NCBI RefSeq assembly: GCF_000949255.1
Contig: NZ_JXUW01000030.1
Location: 1 to 33,176, forward strand
Reading direction: 5' to 3'
Length of the DNA: 33,176 bases
DNA from: Ferrimicrobium acidiphilum DSM 19497
GTDB taxonomy: Bacteria > Actinomycetota > Acidimicrobiia > Acidimicrobiales > Acidimicrobiaceae
Position 1 is the first letter of the stretch. Every line of letters starts with the position of its first letter. Of the stretch, positions 7,803 through 16,766 are shown piece after piece. The translations under genes were made by a program, and so were the position numbers. Under the pieces are notes generated by a model. It was not told the origin of the DNA and did no database searches. It worked only from the letters and a program-made list of their open reading frames with translations.

Positions 7803-8558
7803 CTACCTTACAGAGACGAGCTTCTCAAGAAAGCCAACATCGATGATCCCACTGCCTTCGGCGCCCGATGCAAGTCGCCAACGCGCAAGCTGCCCCGGAT
7901 CTCCAAGCGATGACGCCACACAGGCAGCTTCGGAGAAGTCCTGATCTTTGCTATAGTCACTCGGGGTGATCAGGGTCGCAATACCAGCTCCCACGCTCGC
8001 TAGCAACCCTGCTCGAGTATCCTCGATAGTCACCACTGAGAGTGGATCAACCTGATGCTGTCCAAGGAGCCATCGATAGATAGCTGGATCGGGCTTTTTG
8101 ACCGGAACCACATCTCCAATACCAAGGAACTGGAAACGGTCCTGCCAGTTATCACCGAGATTCTTTCGAAGCAGCGCATCGAGACCCTCAAAGGTAATGG
8201 TCGACGCGATCGAGACTGGAACCTCTCGCGAGGCTAACTCATCGAGCAAGCGTCGCACCCCTATGCGAAGTCCGATACTGCCCTTTTCGACAAGATCGCT
8301 GAAGTGTCTAGCCTTCACATCATGAATCCGCTCGACATCTAACTCATCGAGCGACTTAAGTTCCGGATGCTCCGCCCAGTAATGGCGAATCCTCTCCTTG
8401 CCGCCCATGACAGCCAGAAGCTCTCCGTAAAGGTCAACATCCCAGGAGACCGGGTATCCGAGCTCCTTAAAGGCTGCATTATAGGCTACGCGATGGCCTT
8501 CACGCTCCGTCTCCGCCATCGTTCCATCGACATCAAAGAAAACCGCTCGAAGCACCAT
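7803..8558 (-). CDS. CbbY/Gph-type HAD phosphatase
   Basis: A 251-aa haloacid-dehalogenase-like hydrolase. Motif I is FFDVDGTMAETE (D9, D11), motif II is SIASTITF, the motif III Lys is in VKKPDPAIYRW and motif IV is VVTIEDTRAGLLASVGAG. The helical cap between about residues 18 and 90 marks it as subfamily IA, like the CbbY/phosphoglycolate or beta-phosphoglucomutase-type enzymes. In the family Asp9 forms the phospho-aspartate. The substrate is unknown. It starts at ATG 8558, 36 nt after the helicase stop, and precedes the COG4280-like gene by 7 nt. Confidence 0.8.
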   Translation of the reverse strand: MVLRAVFFDVDGTMAETEREGHRVAYNAAFKELGYPVSWDVDLYGELLAVMGGKERIRHYWAEHPELKSLDELDVERIHDVKARHFSDLVEKGSIGLRIGVRRLLDELASREVPVSIASTITFEGLDALLRKNLGDNWQDRFQFLGIGDVVPVKKPDPAIYRWLLGQHQVDPLSVVTIEDTRAGLLASVGAGIATLITPSDYSKDQDFSEAACVASSLGDPGQLARWRLASGAEGSGIIDVGFLEKLVSVR

Positions 8559-8594
8559 CGCTCACCATTCCTTACTTATTCATTCGCGCGAGGG

Positions 8595-9764
8595 CTAGCG
8601 CGACCTCCGCGAGTACTGTGCCGGACGGCGCGGTCGTCGCGACCCTCCTCCGCCTCCACGACTTCCACCATCGCTACCAGGCTCCCCTGTCTGCAACTGA
8701 TGTTCGATCGAACGAGCCTTGGAGCGATCTCGATCAGAGACCAACGAGATCACCACGCCGGTATTGCCAGCGCGACCGGTACGGCCCGAGCGATGCAGAT
8801 AATCGGTAAAGTTGTTTGGAAGATCGTAGTGCAACACGAGCGCAACCTCGTCCACATGGATACCACGAGCCGCAACATCAGTTGCAATCAGAACCTGCGT
8901 ACGCTTAGTCAAAAACTTCCGCAACGCCGCATCGCGCTGACGCTGTGTCAGGCCACCATGAACAGCCGACGCATCCATGCCAAGATCTGCGAGTTCATCG
9001 TCAAGACGATCTACCTGATCGCGTGTATTGCAAAAGACGATCGTAGGACCATGGCCAAGTGCGTAGTCGGAGACCAGACCTGCCTTCTCGTATCGACCAG
9101 CAGGCACAAAGCGATGCTCAAGTTTGGGTTCATCAGCCTCGATTGTGATAAAGGTCGGATCTGTCAGGTACCGCTGAACCAAAGAGCGGACCGGACCATC
9201 GAGGGTAGCTGAGAAAAACGCAGTCTGGCGGCGCGAGGTCAAGGACCCAAGAATCTCCGCCACTACTGGACCAAAGCCCATGTCAGCCATACGGTCAACC
9301 TCGTCAAGAACCACGTGGGTCACAGCATCGAGCGAAACCGCACGCCTATCAACGAGGTCCATCAGTCTTCCTGGAGTTGCAACAAGCACATCAACCCCAC
9401 GCTTGAGCTGCTGAATCTGTTTGCCGTATGGGGTTCCACCATACACCGCCATCACCCAGAAGTCACGAGGGGCCAAGCTAACGAGAGCCTTTTGAACCTG
9501 CTGAGCAAGTTCACGTGTCGGGACCAAAATGAGACCCAGTGGACCAGCCGAACGCCCACGCGCACCGCCAAGCAACGTCACCAAGGGGACCCCGAAAGCG
9601 AACGTCTTTCCAGAGCCCGTAGGGGCCTGGGCGATCAGATCATGACCAGCGAGTGACGCAGGAATAGCCTGCGCCTGGACCGCCGTAGGCTCGGTGATCC
9701 CGATGGCAGCCAATCGCTCTTGAATTTGGGCGTCAACGCCCAAGGTATCGAATATATTCGACAA
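8595..9764 (-). CDS. DEAD-box RNA helicase
   Basis: An ATP-dependent RNA helicase of about 389 aa with the full motif set: Q motif (GITEPTAVQAQAIP), motif I APTGSGKT (47-54), Ia PTRELAQQ, Ib TPGRLMD, motif II DEVD (154-157, a variant of DEAD), motif III SAT (185-187), motif V ATDVAARGIHV and motif VI HRSGRTGRAG. The C-terminus is a short Gly/Arg-rich tail (RGGGGGSRRPRR) typical of an RNA-binding extension. I chose TTG 9764 because AGGAG lies 6 nt upstream; the frame itself is open to 9824. It likely remodels mRNA or ribosomal RNA structure. It heads the run of genes down to 5940. Confidence 0.92.
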   Translation of the reverse strand: MSNIFDTLGVDAQIQERLAAIGITEPTAVQAQAIPASLAGHDLIAQAPTGSGKTFAFGVPLVTLLGGARGRSAGPLGLILVPTRELAQQVQKALVSLAPRDFWVMAVYGGTPYGKQIQQLKRGVDVLVATPGRLMDLVDRRAVSLDAVTHVVLDEVDRMADMGFGPVVAEILGSLTSRRQTAFFSATLDGPVRSLVQRYLTDPTFITIEADEPKLEHRFVPAGRYEKAGLVSDYALGHGPTIVFCNTRDQVDRLDDELADLGMDASAVHGGLTQRQRDAALRKFLTKRTQVLIATDVAARGIHVDEVALVLHYDLPNNFTDYLHRSGRTGRAGNTGVVISLVSDRDRSKARSIEHQLQTGEPGSDGGSRGGGGGSRRPRRPAQYSRRSR

Positions 9765-9823
9765 TGAAGTCTCCTCTACAAACACGCGGAACTCCCACGT
9801 GCGTAGAAACTCCACATTTTTCA

Positions 9824-9837
9824 TGCCCGTACGGGCA
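9824..9837. promoter_or_regulatory. 14-bp perfect palindrome upstream of the helicase
   Basis: TGCCCGTACGGGCA is a perfect 14-bp palindrome 60 bp upstream of the helicase start and about 90 bp downstream of the amidotransferase stop. As RNA it forms a TGCCC/GGGCA stem with a GTAC loop, but no T-tract follows on either strand. An operator or a leader hairpin fits better than an intrinsic terminator. Confidence 0.4.
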
Positions 9838-9928
9838 GGTACCTTTCGACAATCGAACAGGCTCTGGCCATCCTAGTGGGTGGTCCGGTTTATTCCGTTC
9901 ACTAATAACCGAACTCCCAAAAACGAAG

Positions 9929-10621
9929 CTAGCCCACCAACCAGCGGAACAAGTTCAGCTGAATCGGATCGAAATCGATCAATCGCTCAGGGTGCCACTG
10001 CACAGCGAGAAGACCGGAGCGCTCCACAGCCTCCACCACCCCATCCTCAGAGGTGGCGGTGACCACGAGGCCCACTCCGACCTTATCTACCGCCTGATGA
10101 TGGAGGGAGTTGGCTTGCGTAATCCCCGGCAGCAACCGCGCGAGCTCTGAATCCGGGGAGACGGTGATGGAGTGTGAGTACTCATACTCTTGATCGGTAA
10201 GCGAGTGATTACTCTTTCCAACAGTCTCAAGATCCTGTATCAAAGTCCCGCCAAAGAAAACGTTAACCACCTGTATTCCTCTACAGATGGCGAGAACCTT
10301 ACGCTCCTGCCGAAATGCCTCTTCAAGCAACGCCCGCTCGACCCTATCACGATTGGCCTCAATCCCATAGACCTTCTCAGAGCTTACGGTCTCACCGTAC
10401 ATGGCTGGGTCCACATCGCCACCTCCGGTCAACATCAGCGCATCGACAGAGGAGATGAGATCCTTCACGATAGTCTTCATCTCTAAATCGGGAAGGTCGC
10501 CCACCTGACCCGGGAGCATGATACCATAGGAACCCAAGCGAGATAAGGCATCGAGATAGCCTTCATGGACACCAGCGCGTCGCTTCGGCAGCTGTCCCGA
10601 ACTCACCAACACACGCGCCAC
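9929..10621 (-). CDS. Peptidase C26 / gamma-glutamyl-GABA hydrolase-like amidotransferase
   Basis: A 230-aa class I glutamine-amidotransferase fold. The nucleophile Cys113 is in AICRGIQVVN. The catalytic His210 and Glu212 are in QWHPE. The family motif TGGGDVDPAMYGE is at 65-77 and HHQAVD at 174-179. Members such as PuuD cleave gamma-glutamyl amides of polyamine or GABA derivatives; others have unknown substrates. The start is GTG 10621, with GAGGAGG about 7 nt upstream. It stands apart from puu-like genes here, so the pathway is not indicated by context. It is divergent from the DedA gene. Confidence 0.85.
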   Translation of the reverse strand: MARVLVSSGQLPKRRAGVHEGYLDALSRLGSYGIMLPGQVGDLPDLEMKTIVKDLISSVDALMLTGGGDVDPAMYGETVSSEKVYGIEANRDRVERALLEEAFRQERKVLAICRGIQVVNVFFGGTLIQDLETVGKSNHSLTDQEYEYSHSITVSPDSELARLLPGITQANSLHHQAVDKVGVGLVVTATSEDGVVEAVERSGLLAVQWHPERLIDFDPIQLNLFRWLVG

Positions 10622-10842
10622 CGGAGAACCTCCTCGTTCTATCGGGAATATATCCCTTTATACCTGCCCCAAGCTTATCGGCCCAAGAATCAGCCTCCCA
10701 TCACCGCGTCAACCTTGGTCGACTATCGACGATGATGCGCCATTGTTCGCCGTCCTCTTAATAGCAATCGCGTCCCCGGTGTGTGAATCGATGGGCTTGT
10801 TCGGCAGCAAAACTGAATCGAGAGACTAATCTCTTAGGAACT

Positions 10843-11649
10843 ATGGAGCACCTCATCTCGACATGGGGCTACCTGGCAATCTTTCTTCTTTCTATTGCTC
10901 AGTCAGCCTGCGTTCCCACCTCTTCCGAGCTCACTTTCGGCTTTGCCGGTTTCCTCGCCTACACCGGACACTTCAACATTGTTGAGGTTGTCATAGTTGG
11001 AGCTCTCGGCGAACTCATTGGTGCCTATATAGCCTGGGCCTTTGGCATCACGGGAGGACGTGCACTCGTTCTTCGTTACGGCAAGTACATCCGTGTCGAT
11101 CAACAGCAGCTAGATCGGCTTGAAGGATGGTATCAGCGACATCCCCGCTGGGGCGTATTTGCCAGCCGTCTGCTACCGGTCGTGCGTAACTTCGTCGCGC
11201 TCGCAGCCGGTCTGGCTGAGGTTCCACCTCTAGCTTTTGGCATCCTAACGTTCCTTGGTTCGTTGGTATGGGATGGCGGACTCACCTTGCTTGGATACTC
11301 CGTCGGATCTGCCTGGCAACACATGGTACATACCGTCTCTGATGCTGGATATGGCGCCGTCATTCTGGTGGTGATTGTTGCAGCGCTCCTATACTTGCTT
11401 CACCGCAAGGCCACGGGTCCGCGCGATGGCCGCGGTTCGCAGTCGGAGCGTTTACTCGACGCGCGTACCCAACAGCGTCGCGAGCCGCTGAACTCGGTGG
11501 CATCATCTGACCCAGAGGACGAGCTGATAATGACGCCTACCGTGACAACACTGTCAGTTCACGACGACCCTAGCGGCTATCTCACCGCGCTGTCTAAGCT
11601 GGCTCAGGCCAAAGCAGTCATCCGAGATCCTGACGAAACGACTCCCTAA
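10843..11649 (+). CDS. DedA/VTT-family membrane protein
   Basis: A 268-aa DedA (SNARE-associated/VTT) protein. Typical features are the re-entrant region with PTSSELTFGFAG (Glu29), then GALGELIGAYIAWAFG, and the FASRLLPVVRNFVALAAGL block with the conserved Arg pair at 109 and 115. Hydrophobic segments run at about 8-40, 47-68, 115-150 and 168-190. DedA proteins act in lipid flipping, including of undecaprenyl phosphate, and in envelope homeostasis. ATG 10843 follows TTAGGAA; the frame extends to 10783 but that extension is not family-like. The C-terminal ~75 residues after KATGPRDGRGSQ are a polar cytoplasmic tail not usual in DedA. Confidence 0.85.
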   Translation: MEHLISTWGYLAIFLLSIAQSACVPTSSELTFGFAGFLAYTGHFNIVEVVIVGALGELIGAYIAWAFGITGGRALVLRYGKYIRVDQQQLDRLEGWYQRHPRWGVFASRLLPVVRNFVALAAGLAEVPPLAFGILTFLGSLVWDGGLTLLGYSVGSAWQHMVHTVSDAGYGAVILVVIVAALLYLLHRKATGPRDGRGSQSERLLDARTQQRREPLNSVASSDPEDELIMTPTVTTLSVHDDPSGYLTALSKLAQAKAVIRDPDETTP

Positions 11650-12134
11650 GTAGTTCATCCCGAGCGGCTAGCAGCTAACCAACCTAATCCATCGGGTGAA
11701 CACTTCGCTAGCAAAGCTTCCAAGTACAACTATCGGCCGATCATCTAGCTGGCACAGCACAATCGTATCGACCGCATCGCGCATCTACGAGGCAAGTCTG
11801 GATTTATCGTCGTGACACAGCGAGCAATCAGCGCCAGTTATTTACGCGACAAGCATCAATGAAGGTTGCCCAAAGGACGAAACGGTCGATCTGTCCGTCT
11901 ACATGCCGCGAACGCGGTAAGGTATCGTCGATAATCCTGAATAACCAGCATGTACCGCTCCATAAGATCAAGGCCGTTGGCTCAAGGCAATTGTTACGCG
12001 AAGTGAAAGTCTCCAAAGCAAGGACGCTTACTTATGCTTCACCCATAGTGACTGCGATGATTTCGTATGCAGAGCCGAAGCTAAGAATCTAAAGTGAGCA
12101 TCTCGCATCCGACTAAGAGCACGAAGGAGAGGGG
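11650..12134. other. Gene-free stretch with one long-range hairpin
   Basis: I see no supported gene. Right after the DedA stop, TTCA-CCCGA (11654-11663, one bulged T) can pair with TCGGG-TGAA (11692-11700), enclosing a 28-nt loop. No T-tract follows, so a terminator is only possible. An 8-nt purine-rich Shine-Dalgarno region (GGAGAGGG) lies just before the next gene. Confidence 0.35.
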
Positions 12135-13763
12135 TTGAAGGCTCGCCATCAACGAGAAGCCGCCAGACGACGGGGCCTGCTCCTCATCGGCGTCATCGCT
12201 GTCGCGGTGATCTTGGTTGGCGCTTCGATCGCCATAAACAGCACGCCGTCATCGGCCAAACACCCCACTAAGACCTCCAGGTCCAAAAACAGAGGAGGAG
12301 GCAGATCGCTGCCAACAACCTTCCATGGACCTAACGGGGTAGAGGCACGTTGGGTTATCAACCAGAACAAGCTACCAGGGACCACGGCATGGAAGATCAC
12401 GGGAGCCCAGACCCCGAATGCGATCATGGGATATACCAACCGCCCCCAGGCACGCCGAGGACAGACGGTGAACGTCTACGTATCTACGGTTGCGCCAACC
12501 TTTCGGATCGAAGCCTTTCGTATGGGCTACTACCAAGGACTCGGGGCTCGTCTGATGTGGACCTCCAAAACTCTCACCGGGGTCGTCCAACCAAGCTGTC
12601 CAGCCTCAGCCCCGCTATATATGGTGCAGTGCAACTGGCAACGTTCCACCTCATTTACGATAAGCAAAGCTTTTGTACAGGGCGACTACCTACTCAAGCT
12701 GGTCGGTTCCGGAGGACAACAGAGCTACATCCCGTTAACTGTATGGGATCCGAACTCAACCGCTACTTATGTAGTCATGAACGCGGTCTTCACCTGGCAG
12801 GCCTTCAACCCATTCGGGGGCTACGACCTCTACCAGGGCGCGACACCAGAGCCAGGCTACCCACCTCCCAATCGGTCGCGCGTACTCTCATTTGACCGCC
12901 CCTACGGCTATGGCAACGGCGCCGCTAACTTTCTCACCAACGAATATCCGCTGATCCGGTACATGGAAAAACATGGACTGAACCTGACCTATTGGACCAA
13001 CATCACCCTCGCCATCCATGGGAACCTCCTGACTCACCACAAGGCGTTGCTCTCTCTTGGACACGACGAAGAATGGTCTACCCGTATGCGGTCCAACGCC
13101 GTAGCCGCTTCCGATCATGGAGTCAACCTTGTCTTCTTCGGTGCTAGTCCGATCCTGCGCAAGGTACGCCTCCAGGCATCCCCACTCGGCCCGAACCTCG
13201 AGGTAGTCAACTATCGCGATCCACAAGCAGACCCGCTCTATGGGGTCAATAACGCCAGGGTAACTCAGAACTGGTGGGGACAGCCCCCCGCAAATCTTCC
13301 TGCCTCCTCCTTGATTGGAGACACCTATATCGGCTACAACAACAACCTGAGCTTCCCTATGGTGGTGACTGATCCTCACTCTTGGCTATATGCAAGGACT
13401 GGACTCACTAGCGGTTCGACCATACCCGGACTCTTGAAGTACGATTTTGATGGCTACAATCCACAACGAGCAAATCCACCAGGAGTAGAGATTCTAAGTC
13501 ACTCTCCGGTCGTCATCGGGTTTGACAATCAGAAGATGTATGCCGACACCACCTATGTCACCAATAGTTCTAGCAAGGCTGGAATTTTTGAGAGTGGTAC
13601 CAACAACTGGATCGCAGCCATGCTTAACTGTGCGCCCGGAACTACTTCATGCCCGAGCCATCTTGTCCGCCTGATGACCGGTAACATCCTGAAGCTGTTT
13701 GGGAATGGGCCGACAGGGCTCACACAACCCTCAATCGCAAACTGGTCTAAGTTCTACGGCTAA
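12135..13763 (+). CDS. Membrane-anchored N,N-dimethylformamidase-beta-like protein
   Basis: A 542-aa protein starting at TTG 12135 behind GGAGAGG. An Arg-rich N-terminus leads into one membrane segment (14-34), then a Ser/Lys-rich linker (38-58). An Ig-like N-domain follows (about 65-205; TNRPQARRGQTVNVYVS, FRMGYYQGLGAR), then the DMFase-large-subunit-like C-domain (YVVMNAVFTWQAFNPFGGYDLY, RPYGYGNGAANFLTNEYP, LGHDEEWSTRMR). As I recall, the bacterial DMFase iron site uses two Tyr 41 residues apart plus a Glu. Tyr230 and Tyr271 here are also 41 apart, but the Glu is not certain. Predicted extracytoplasmic, with an amidase or carbohydrate role unproven. Substrate unknown; dimethylformamide hydrolysis should not be assumed. 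The usual small subunit gene is not adjacent. Confidence 0.75.
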   Translation: MKARHQREAARRRGLLLIGVIAVAVILVGASIAINSTPSSAKHPTKTSRSKNRGGGRSLPTTFHGPNGVEARWVINQNKLPGTTAWKITGAQTPNAIMGYTNRPQARRGQTVNVYVSTVAPTFRIEAFRMGYYQGLGARLMWTSKTLTGVVQPSCPASAPLYMVQCNWQRSTSFTISKAFVQGDYLLKLVGSGGQQSYIPLTVWDPNSTATYVVMNAVFTWQAFNPFGGYDLYQGATPEPGYPPPNRSRVLSFDRPYGYGNGAANFLTNEYPLIRYMEKHGLNLTYWTNITLAIHGNLLTHHKALLSLGHDEEWSTRMRSNAVAASDHGVNLVFFGASPILRKVRLQASPLGPNLEVVNYRDPQADPLYGVNNARVTQNWWGQPPANLPASSLIGDTYIGYNNNLSFPMVVTDPHSWLYARTGLTSGSTIPGLLKYDFDGYNPQRANPPGVEILSHSPVVIGFDNQKMYADTTYVTNSSSKAGIFESGTNNWIAAMLNCAPGTTSCPSHLVRLMTGNILKLFGNGPTGLTQPSIANWSKFYG

Positions 13764-14128
13764 CCTATCGCCATGAACAGTGGGCCCAACCAAGACTTTC
13801 CCGGAAAGCTCGACTCCTAAGCGCCTGGCGTCACCGCCCAGCCACATAAAGATTTGTCGACAGATGCCCGTGGGCGACTCGCAACCTCTTTTGAATTGCG
13901 CGCACCGAAACGGTCGGTTGAGAGATGCGACGATCATGATATAGCGACGGTTACTCCTAGCGGACAGATAAACTTTGCGCGATTTCCTCCCATTGAACCG
14001 GTGTCACGCGCAAGACGAGCGAAGAGCGATAGCGGTAATCGACTTGCGAATCGCTCCATTTTGCCTCGTCCCAGCCCATCACCTCTCAGTCCAATTAACG
14101 TAACTCAGTTTCCATAACCCTTAGCAAG
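13764..14128. other. Gene-free stretch before the c-di-GMP gene
   Basis: No gene is supported. I looked for a GEMM c-di-GMP riboswitch upstream of the GGDEF-EAL gene and did not find its conserved core. A small GCCC-GT-GGGC hairpin lies near 13867. The promoter of the downstream gene begins at 14129. Confidence 0.4.
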
Positions 14129-14157
14129 TTGCAAAGATGCCTTCGAAAGAGTACAAT
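14129..14157 (+). promoter_or_regulatory. Sigma-70/SigA-type promoter
   Basis: TTGCAA (14129-14134) and TACAAT (14152-14157) are separated by exactly 17 bp, close to the consensus housekeeping promoter. The predicted transcript starts near 14164, giving a leader of about 47 nt before GTG 14211 and including the GAGGAGGA Shine-Dalgarno sequence. Confidence 0.65.
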
Positions 14158-14210
14158 TAATATTATCACTCCAGAAACTCGGTGAGTACTCTCTACCGAG
14201 GAGGATCGCT

Positions 14211-16766
14211 GTGAGCAAAAAGGCAACATTTGACTCCAGTACCTCCCCCTTCGTAGCGCTACCAACCAGAAAACTGTTGTTTCGCCGTTTGGCAGATCCT
14301 CTGTGGCTAGACCGCCGATTCTGGTTAGCCTTGCTCCTGGTGGCAGGGATCTCCTCCATCCATATCGGACTCTCGCTTTCGTTCGGTGAGCGAATGACGA
14401 CATTCCCCAATTTTGTCTGGATTCTCCCGATCTTAGCTCCCATCGCCTACGCTGGTTTAGTCTTTGGACTGATAGGGTCCCTCAGCATCGCATTTGCCGC
14501 CATCATTGCAATCGTCCCTGGCGAGCTGCTGATCTCTCACACAGCCTCCGAACTCTGGGGTGCGGGAAGCATCTGCGCGATAGCTATCGTCATCGCGATT
14601 ATGGTAAGCTGCGACCTCGGTCGATCACGTTCAACAACCGATCCAGCCACAACCGTCGAAGTTCTGCCAGAAGAGGAGCAACGTTTTCGAATCGCATTTG
14701 AGGACACCATGGTGGCCATGGCGGTCGTCGGCCTCGATGGCCATCTCCTTCGCGTAAACCGGTCGTTGTCTACCATGCTTGGCTACTCGCCCAATGAGTT
14801 GATTGGCACTAACTTTCTTGACTATACGCATCCAGATGATCGCCAGCTAACGCTGGCGATGAACAATGAATTGGCCATAGGTAAGGCCGACCAGCTCAGC
14901 TATGTCAAGCGTCTGATCGACAGGAGCGGACGGACAATTACTGCAGAGGTTTCACGTTCTCTAGCCAAAGATAACCGGGGTGTTACGATCTACATCGTCG
15001 CATCACTGCGCGATCTCACCGCGGAACGAACCGCCGAGACCAGGATCGTCGAGAGCGAACAACGTTTTCGACTCGCCTTTGAAGACAACATGGCGGGCAT
15101 GGTTCTTCACGATCGGCAGGGGAATTTTGTCGATGCCAACGAAGCTTTCTGTACGATGGTTGGTTATAGCGTTAAGGAGCTATCCGAGCATACAACCGCC
15201 CCATTTCTTCACCCAGACGATAACGAACTCGCCACCCCACAGCATCGAAGGCTGCTTTCGGGCCAAGCCTCCTCGTCTCGGATAGTCACCCGGTATCTTC
15301 ACAAAAATGGTGACGTAATCCACGTCGAGGTAGCTCGATCGGTAGCTCGCGATGAGCACGGGGAGCCGATCTTCTTTGTGAGTTCAGTGCGGGATATTAC
15401 AGGAGAAAGGTCCCTGACCGAACAGCTATCTCATCAAGCGACGCATGACTCGCTTACCGGTCTTCCAAATCGACAATTTCTAAAGGATCGCGTAACGCAA
15501 GCCCACGACAAGCTGGAGCTCTCGGGTGGGTACAACGCCCTCTTGTTGTTAGATATAGACGACTTCAAAGGAGTGAATGATACCTTTGGTCACTACACCG
15601 GCGACCAACTCCTGGTCGGCTTAGCACGCCGTCTCGAGGCAGTGACGCGGGCCTCGGATACCTTGTCTCGATTCGCCGGTGACGAATTCGTCTATCTGGC
15701 CGAAGGGCTCGCTAGTAGCGCTGACGCCGAGGCCCTGGCCAGACGACTACTTTCGGTTTTGGACACGCCTTTCGTGCTCGATCAATCCACGATCCAGCGA
15801 AGTGCCACCGTAGGAACGGTGGTTTGGGATATCACAAGCGACAAGGGATATGACGAGCTCATTCAAGCCGCAGATACCGCTATGTACGAGGCCAAACGCC
15901 AAGGAAAAGCACGCAATGTTCTCTATACGCCCGACATGAGTGAGCGGGCATCCAATAGCTTTAAACTTGCCCAAGAACTTGGACTCGCTGTCACCAACAA
16001 CGAATTAGCGATGCATTACCAACCGCTGGTGGAGCTATCCTCGGGCAGGATCGTTGGCTTTGAGTCGCTGATGCGTTGGCACCATCCGACTCTGGGCACT
16101 GTGTCTCCAGAGATATTTATTCCCCTTGCCGAGCAGAACAACCTGATCTTGAAGCTCGACTCGTTTGCGATGAACCGAGCCTCGACAGTCGCCGCCAGCT
16201 GGGAAGCTGGCACACCCGATCGAGCTCCACCGTACGTGACAATAAACCTCTCGGCTCGCCACTTCCACGACCCAACCCTACTGCCGTTACTCGAGCAGAC
16301 ACTCGCGACGACGAACCTCGCTCCGGAGCGCCTGGTTCTCGAGATCACCGAAAGCGTGGCACTTCAAGATATCGACTCCGCCATACGTGTCATTAATCAC
16401 ATCAAGCACCTCGGCATGACACTCGCTCTCGACGACTTCGGTACCGGGTACTCATCACTCTCCTACCTCGCCAAACTGGAGCCAAACGTGATCAAAATAG
16501 ATAGGAGTTTCGTAAGTCCAGCGTCAAAAAGTAACTACGCACAACGGTCAGTGGAGGCGATAGTCTCTCTGTGTTGTGTCCTTGGCATCACCGTGCTCGC
16601 CGAAGGGATAGAGACATCCGTGCAACTCAAAGAGCTCCTACACCTCGGTTGTGACCTTGGTCAAGGGTTTCTGTTCTCACACGCAATACCGGCAGATCAA
16701 ATACAACCAGCAGAGGCGTTGGTGTTGAAAAACTGGCAAGAGGCAGCAGAACCCTCGTTGCGATGA
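14211..16766 (+). CDS. PAS-PAS-GGDEF-EAL c-di-GMP signalling protein
   Basis: An 851-aa membrane sensor starting at GTG 14211 after GAGGAGGAT. Hydrophobic segments lie at about 37-58, 67-104 and 115-133. Two PAS domains follow, roughly 155-270 and 283-395. GGDEF spans 405-572 with RASD (480-483), the product-inhibition I-site exactly five residues before AGDEF (489-493), and metal Asp in LDIDDFKGVNDTFGH. EAL spans 582-840 with ESLMRW (Glu618), NLSARHFHD, LEITES, LALDDFGTGYSS, VIKIDRSF, AEGIET and QGFLFS. Glycine 1 of GGDEF is Ala, a change tolerated in several active cyclases, and EAL reads ESL. Both halves retain metal ligands, so synthesis and hydrolysis are both possible. The two PAS repeats share QRFRxAFEDxM and look like a recent duplication. 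Confidence 0.92.
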   Translation: MSKKATFDSSTSPFVALPTRKLLFRRLADPLWLDRRFWLALLLVAGISSIHIGLSLSFGERMTTFPNFVWILPILAPIAYAGLVFGLIGSLSIAFAAIIAIVPGELLISHTASELWGAGSICAIAIVIAIMVSCDLGRSRSTTDPATTVEVLPEEEQRFRIAFEDTMVAMAVVGLDGHLLRVNRSLSTMLGYSPNELIGTNFLDYTHPDDRQLTLAMNNELAIGKADQLSYVKRLIDRSGRTITAEVSRSLAKDNRGVTIYIVASLRDLTAERTAETRIVESEQRFRLAFEDNMAGMVLHDRQGNFVDANEAFCTMVGYSVKELSEHTTAPFLHPDDNELATPQHRRLLSGQASSSRIVTRYLHKNGDVIHVEVARSVARDEHGEPIFFVSSVRDITGERSLTEQLSHQATHDSLTGLPNRQFLKDRVTQAHDKLELSGGYNALLLLDIDDFKGVNDTFGHYTGDQLLVGLARRLEAVTRASDTLSRFAGDEFVYLAEGLASSADAEALARRLLSVLDTPFVLDQSTIQRSATVGTVVWDITSDKGYDELIQAADTAMYEAKRQGKARNVLYTPDMSERASNSFKLAQELGLAVTNNELAMHYQPLVELSSGRIVGFESLMRWHHPTLGTVSPEIFIPLAEQNNLILKLDSFAMNRASTVAASWEAGTPDRAPPYVTINLSARHFHDPTLLPLLEQTLATTNLAPERLVLEITESVALQDIDSAIRVINHIKHLGMTLALDDFGTGYSSLSYLAKLEPNVIKIDRSFVSPASKSNYAQRSVEAIVSLCCVLGITVLAEGIETSVQLKELLHLGCDLGQGFLFSHAIPADQIQPAEALVLKNWQEAAEPSLR

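Noticed and set aside
11859-12092. 77-codon plus-strand frame before the dimethylformamidase-like gene
   Set aside because: No motif, basic low-information sequence and no ribosome binding site; likely chance.
13764-14210. GEMM c-di-GMP riboswitch upstream of the GGDEF-EAL gene
   Set aside because: The conserved core could not be found; a plain sigma-70 promoter with a 47-nt leader explains the region.
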